Shown here one piece after another: positions 6,974 through 8,084 of a DNA stretch of 8,084 bases; the first letter of the stretch is position 1; each line of letters opens with the position of its first letter. The notes beneath the pieces were generated by a model. That model made no database searches. It saw only the letters and a list, made by a program, of their open reading frames with translations, and had not been told where the DNA came from. The stretch spans positions 1 to 8,084 of the forward strand of contig DAIDJI010000230.1 in NCBI GenBank assembly GCA_027451455.1, read 5' to 3'. This DNA is from Planctomycetales bacterium (GTDB taxonomy: Bacteria; Planctomycetota; Planctomycetia; Isosphaerales; Isosphaeraceae). A program made the position numbers and the translations under genes.

Positions 6974-7410
6974 CCAACCTGAGCAATGGAACTATTGGTT
7001 CAGGCCGGGTCGTTTTAGCCAATAGCACGCTGGGCTGTCTGGATGGCTATGACCATCTGCCCTGTGTGGTGGCACAGGTCAGTCTTTCAGGACAGACGAA
7101 CGCCATCGCACCAGCGGGAACTCAGTTCTTTACCGTTCCCGCGTCAGGGGAATACCAGATCAAGGAGACGGCCACGGTATCCGCTGTGGGAACAAGCGGC
7201 AGCTTACAGACGAACGTGCGAACCTATAACGCGATCGGCGCGACATCAGTCGACTGTCAGACCGGATCTATACCGTTCACAGCATCCGGGGAAACCTGGG
7301 GCTCGTGTCCAATTTACGCCGCATCAGGCGCAACAATGAGTTACTGGGAGGCCAATGCTCCGAACGGCGCAACGTGGAATCTCTATGTGACGGTCGAGCG
7401 GCTCCAGTAA
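6964..7410 (+). CDS. C-terminal part of a phage appendage-like (tail fibre or baseplate-type) protein, 5' end missing
   Basis: About 148 residues ending at the TAA at 7408-7410. The sequence is rich in Gly, Ser, Thr, Ala and aromatic residues in alternating beta-strand patterns, for example AIAPAGTQFFTVPASGEYQI, SGATMSYWEANAPNGATWN and the closing LYVTVERLQ. This resembles the beta-sandwich C-terminal domains often found at the ends of phage tail or virion-surface proteins, which bind host or environmental glycans. The function is inferred from style, not from a diagnostic motif. There is no credible start: the frame continues leftward to an ATG at 6871, but that part is antisense to the large membrane-protein gene and is Arg-rich shadow sequence. 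The TTG at 6964 is used here only as a nominal boundary. The gene looks truncated by the junction, so it may be a fragment or the downstream end of a gene misassembled here. Confidence 0.5.
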   Translation: MSASNLSNGTIGSGRVVLANSTLGCLDGYDHLPCVVAQVSLSGQTNAIAPAGTQFFTVPASGEYQIKETATVSAVGTSGSLQTNVRTYNAIGATSVDCQTGSIPFTASGETWGSCPIYAASGATMSYWEANAPNGATWNLYVTVERLQ

Positions 7411-7630
7411 GGAGATGCGCAGAGACTGGCAGACGCGATGGTGCAGAGGATACTGACCCTTGCAGTGCAGACCTGGGCATCGACGTCACTGACTCAGCCA
7501 GCACAGTCTCTATAACTCAACCATGTGACCCATAAGTACACGCCGCCGCTTGGTCGTCCATGCTTCGCGGGCCACCGTGCGGGATGATGAGCAGCGTTGG
7601 GTCAAAGACGACCGTAGTGGAGGATGAGCG
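7411..7630. other. Gap between the phage-like genes, no gene recognised
   Basis: About 220 bases with stops in the plus-strand frames relevant to its neighbours. A GGAG (7411-7414) directly follows the upstream stop codon but leads only to very short frames. A TATAAC sits near 7511 without a matching -35 at normal spacing. No tRNA, attachment-site repeat or terminator hairpin could be supported. Confidence 0.35.
7619..7623 (+). promoter_or_regulatory. Ribosome binding site upstream of terminase, supporting a TTG start
   Basis: GGAGG is a full Shine-Dalgarno core seven bases before the in-frame TTG at 7631. The first ATG of the terminase frame, at 7682, has no comparable site. An ATG at 7624 abuts the GGAGG too closely and is in a different frame. 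Confidence 0.55.
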
Positions 7631-8084
7631 TTGTCGGATGTGGTAGTTACAGCGGGTACCGGATTTCATTCTGTGTGGCCCATGCCCCTGAATCGAAACG
7701 AACTGGTGCGGTTTGGTACGATTCTGGATCGACGTCCCGAAAGCCTGCTTGGGCAGACAGTGGGAATGTCACTCGCTCGCCAACTACTGCGCGTGCGGAC
7801 ACGGGACGGGAGGACAACTCCACTCTGCGCCAATACGGTGCAGGAGGCCTTCGAGCGAAGGCGCGGCCAGCGCAATGTTGTATTAAAGGCACGTCAGATG
7901 GGGCTGACGACGTGGGCGGCCGGCCGCTTTTTTCTGAAGACCATCACGCAGCCGGGCACTCTGACGCTGGAGGTGGCACATACGCAGGAAGCGGCCGAGG
8001 CGATTTTCCGCATCGTACATCGGTTTCTGAACTGCTTGCCGCGAGAGCTGCGCGAAGGGCCTCTGCGGACTTCGCGCGCCAACG
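7631..8084 (+). CDS. Phage terminase large subunit, N-terminal part, runs off right edge
   Basis: The large terminase subunit is the ATPase-nuclease motor that packages DNA into phage capsids. The frame gives 151 codons from a TTG at 7631, or 134 from the ATG at 7682. Counting from the ATG, residues 64-82 (QRNVVLKARQMGLTTWAAG) hold the viral-type Walker A motif KARQMGLTT, in which the usual glycine-rich loop is replaced, as in terminases with motifs such as KSRQIGFST. The strand TLTLEVAHTQEAAEAIFRIV (93-112) fits the following segment of the ATPase core. The Walker B and nuclease domains lie beyond the window. The TTG start is preferred because of GGAGG at 7619-7623; a stop (TGA at 7625-7627) limits any further extension. 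The overall style recalls terminases seen in Acidobacteriota-associated phages, but that is an impression from memory. It lies downstream of an appendage-like gene in the same direction. Confidence 0.82.
   Translation, partial: MSDVVVTAGTGFHSVWPMPLNRNELVRFGTILDRRPESLLGQTVGMSLARQLLRVRTRDGRTTPLCANTVQEAFERRRGQRNVVLKARQMGLTTWAAGRFFLKTITQPGTLTLEVAHTQEAAEAIFRIVHRFLNCLPRELREGPLRTSRAN

Larger units (their letters stand above)
6964..8084. mobile_element. Phage-derived segment (prophage edge or chimeric join)
   Basis: From about 6961-6975 to the right edge the DNA is less GC-rich (about 58% in 7081-7200 against about 67% in 5401-5520, counted by hand). Both recognisable genes, an appendage-like protein and a terminase large subunit, are typical of tailed phages and lie on the plus strand. 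No integrase, attachment-site repeat or tRNA is visible at the boundary, so the left limit is set only by where the two coding styles meet. The element continues beyond the window. The coordinates are approximate. Confidence 0.55.

Noticed and set aside
7505..7520. TATAAC as a possible phage promoter -10 element
   Set aside because: No -35-like hexamer lies at 16-18 bases upstream, so a chance AT-rich patch is more likely.
7305..7535. 76-residue plus-strand frame across the end of the appendage-like gene
   Set aside because: It is mostly out-of-frame overlap with the preceding gene, with no ribosome site and charged low-information sequence.
7411..7630. Search for a tRNA or attachment-site repeat near the phage-like genes
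   Set aside because: No cloverleaf-forming sequence or T-loop consensus and no direct repeat matching the junction at about 6961-6975 could be found by eye.
7647..7892. Minus-strand frames opposite the terminase N-terminus
   Set aside because: They are antisense to a recognised terminase and have no motifs.
7624..8084. Alternative plus-strand frame from the ATG at 7624, open to the edge
   Set aside because: It overlaps the terminase in another frame and has no recognisable features. The terminase frame holds the Walker A motif. The GGAGG abuts this ATG with no spacing.

Overview
The window reads as two unequal parts. Positions 1 to about 6965 are high-GC bacterial chromosome (a hand count of 5401-5520 gives about 67% GC). 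The Arg/Ala-rich proteins and an unrecognised giant membrane protein suggest a Planctomycetota-type genome, perhaps Isosphaeraceae-like, but that is an impression and not a placement. From about 6961-6975 to the right edge, composition drops (hand count of 7081-7200 gives about 58% GC), protein style changes, and the genes look phage-derived.

Layout. (1) Minus strand, 1829 to beyond the left edge: the N-terminal 609 codons of a Tex/YhgF RNA-binding transcription accessory protein. Its YqgF domain is interrupted by at least ~209 residues of acidic, lysine-free Ala/Glu/Pro/Ser-rich sequence. A strong sigma70-type promoter (2000-2028, minus) implies a leader of about 160 nt. (2) Plus strand, 2332-3348: a GT9-family (heptosyltransferase-like) glycosyltransferase, divergent from tex. 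(3) Minus strand, 6973-3377: an uncharacterised 1198-residue membrane protein. Its first four membrane segments look like a voltage-sensor domain (acidic S2 and S3 residues, Arg-rich S4), but no channel pore follows. It converges on the glycosyltransferase gene with a 28-bp gap. (4) Plus strand, to 7410: the C-terminal part of a beta-rich, phage appendage-like protein whose 5' end is missing. (5) Plus strand, from about 7631 off the right edge: the N-terminus of a phage terminase large subunit with a viral-type Walker A motif.

The three chromosomal genes do not form an obvious pathway or operon: tex and the glycosyltransferase are divergent, and the glycosyltransferase and membrane-protein genes are convergent. 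The break near 6961-6975 falls at the 5' end of the membrane-protein gene and inside the phage-like frame, so both genes are suspect at their 5' ends. This is either a prophage or recombination edge, or a chimeric contig join. I see no CRISPR array, tRNA, rRNA, transposase or defence system. The best candidates for something undescribed are the voltage-sensor-like membrane protein and the disordered insertion in Tex.
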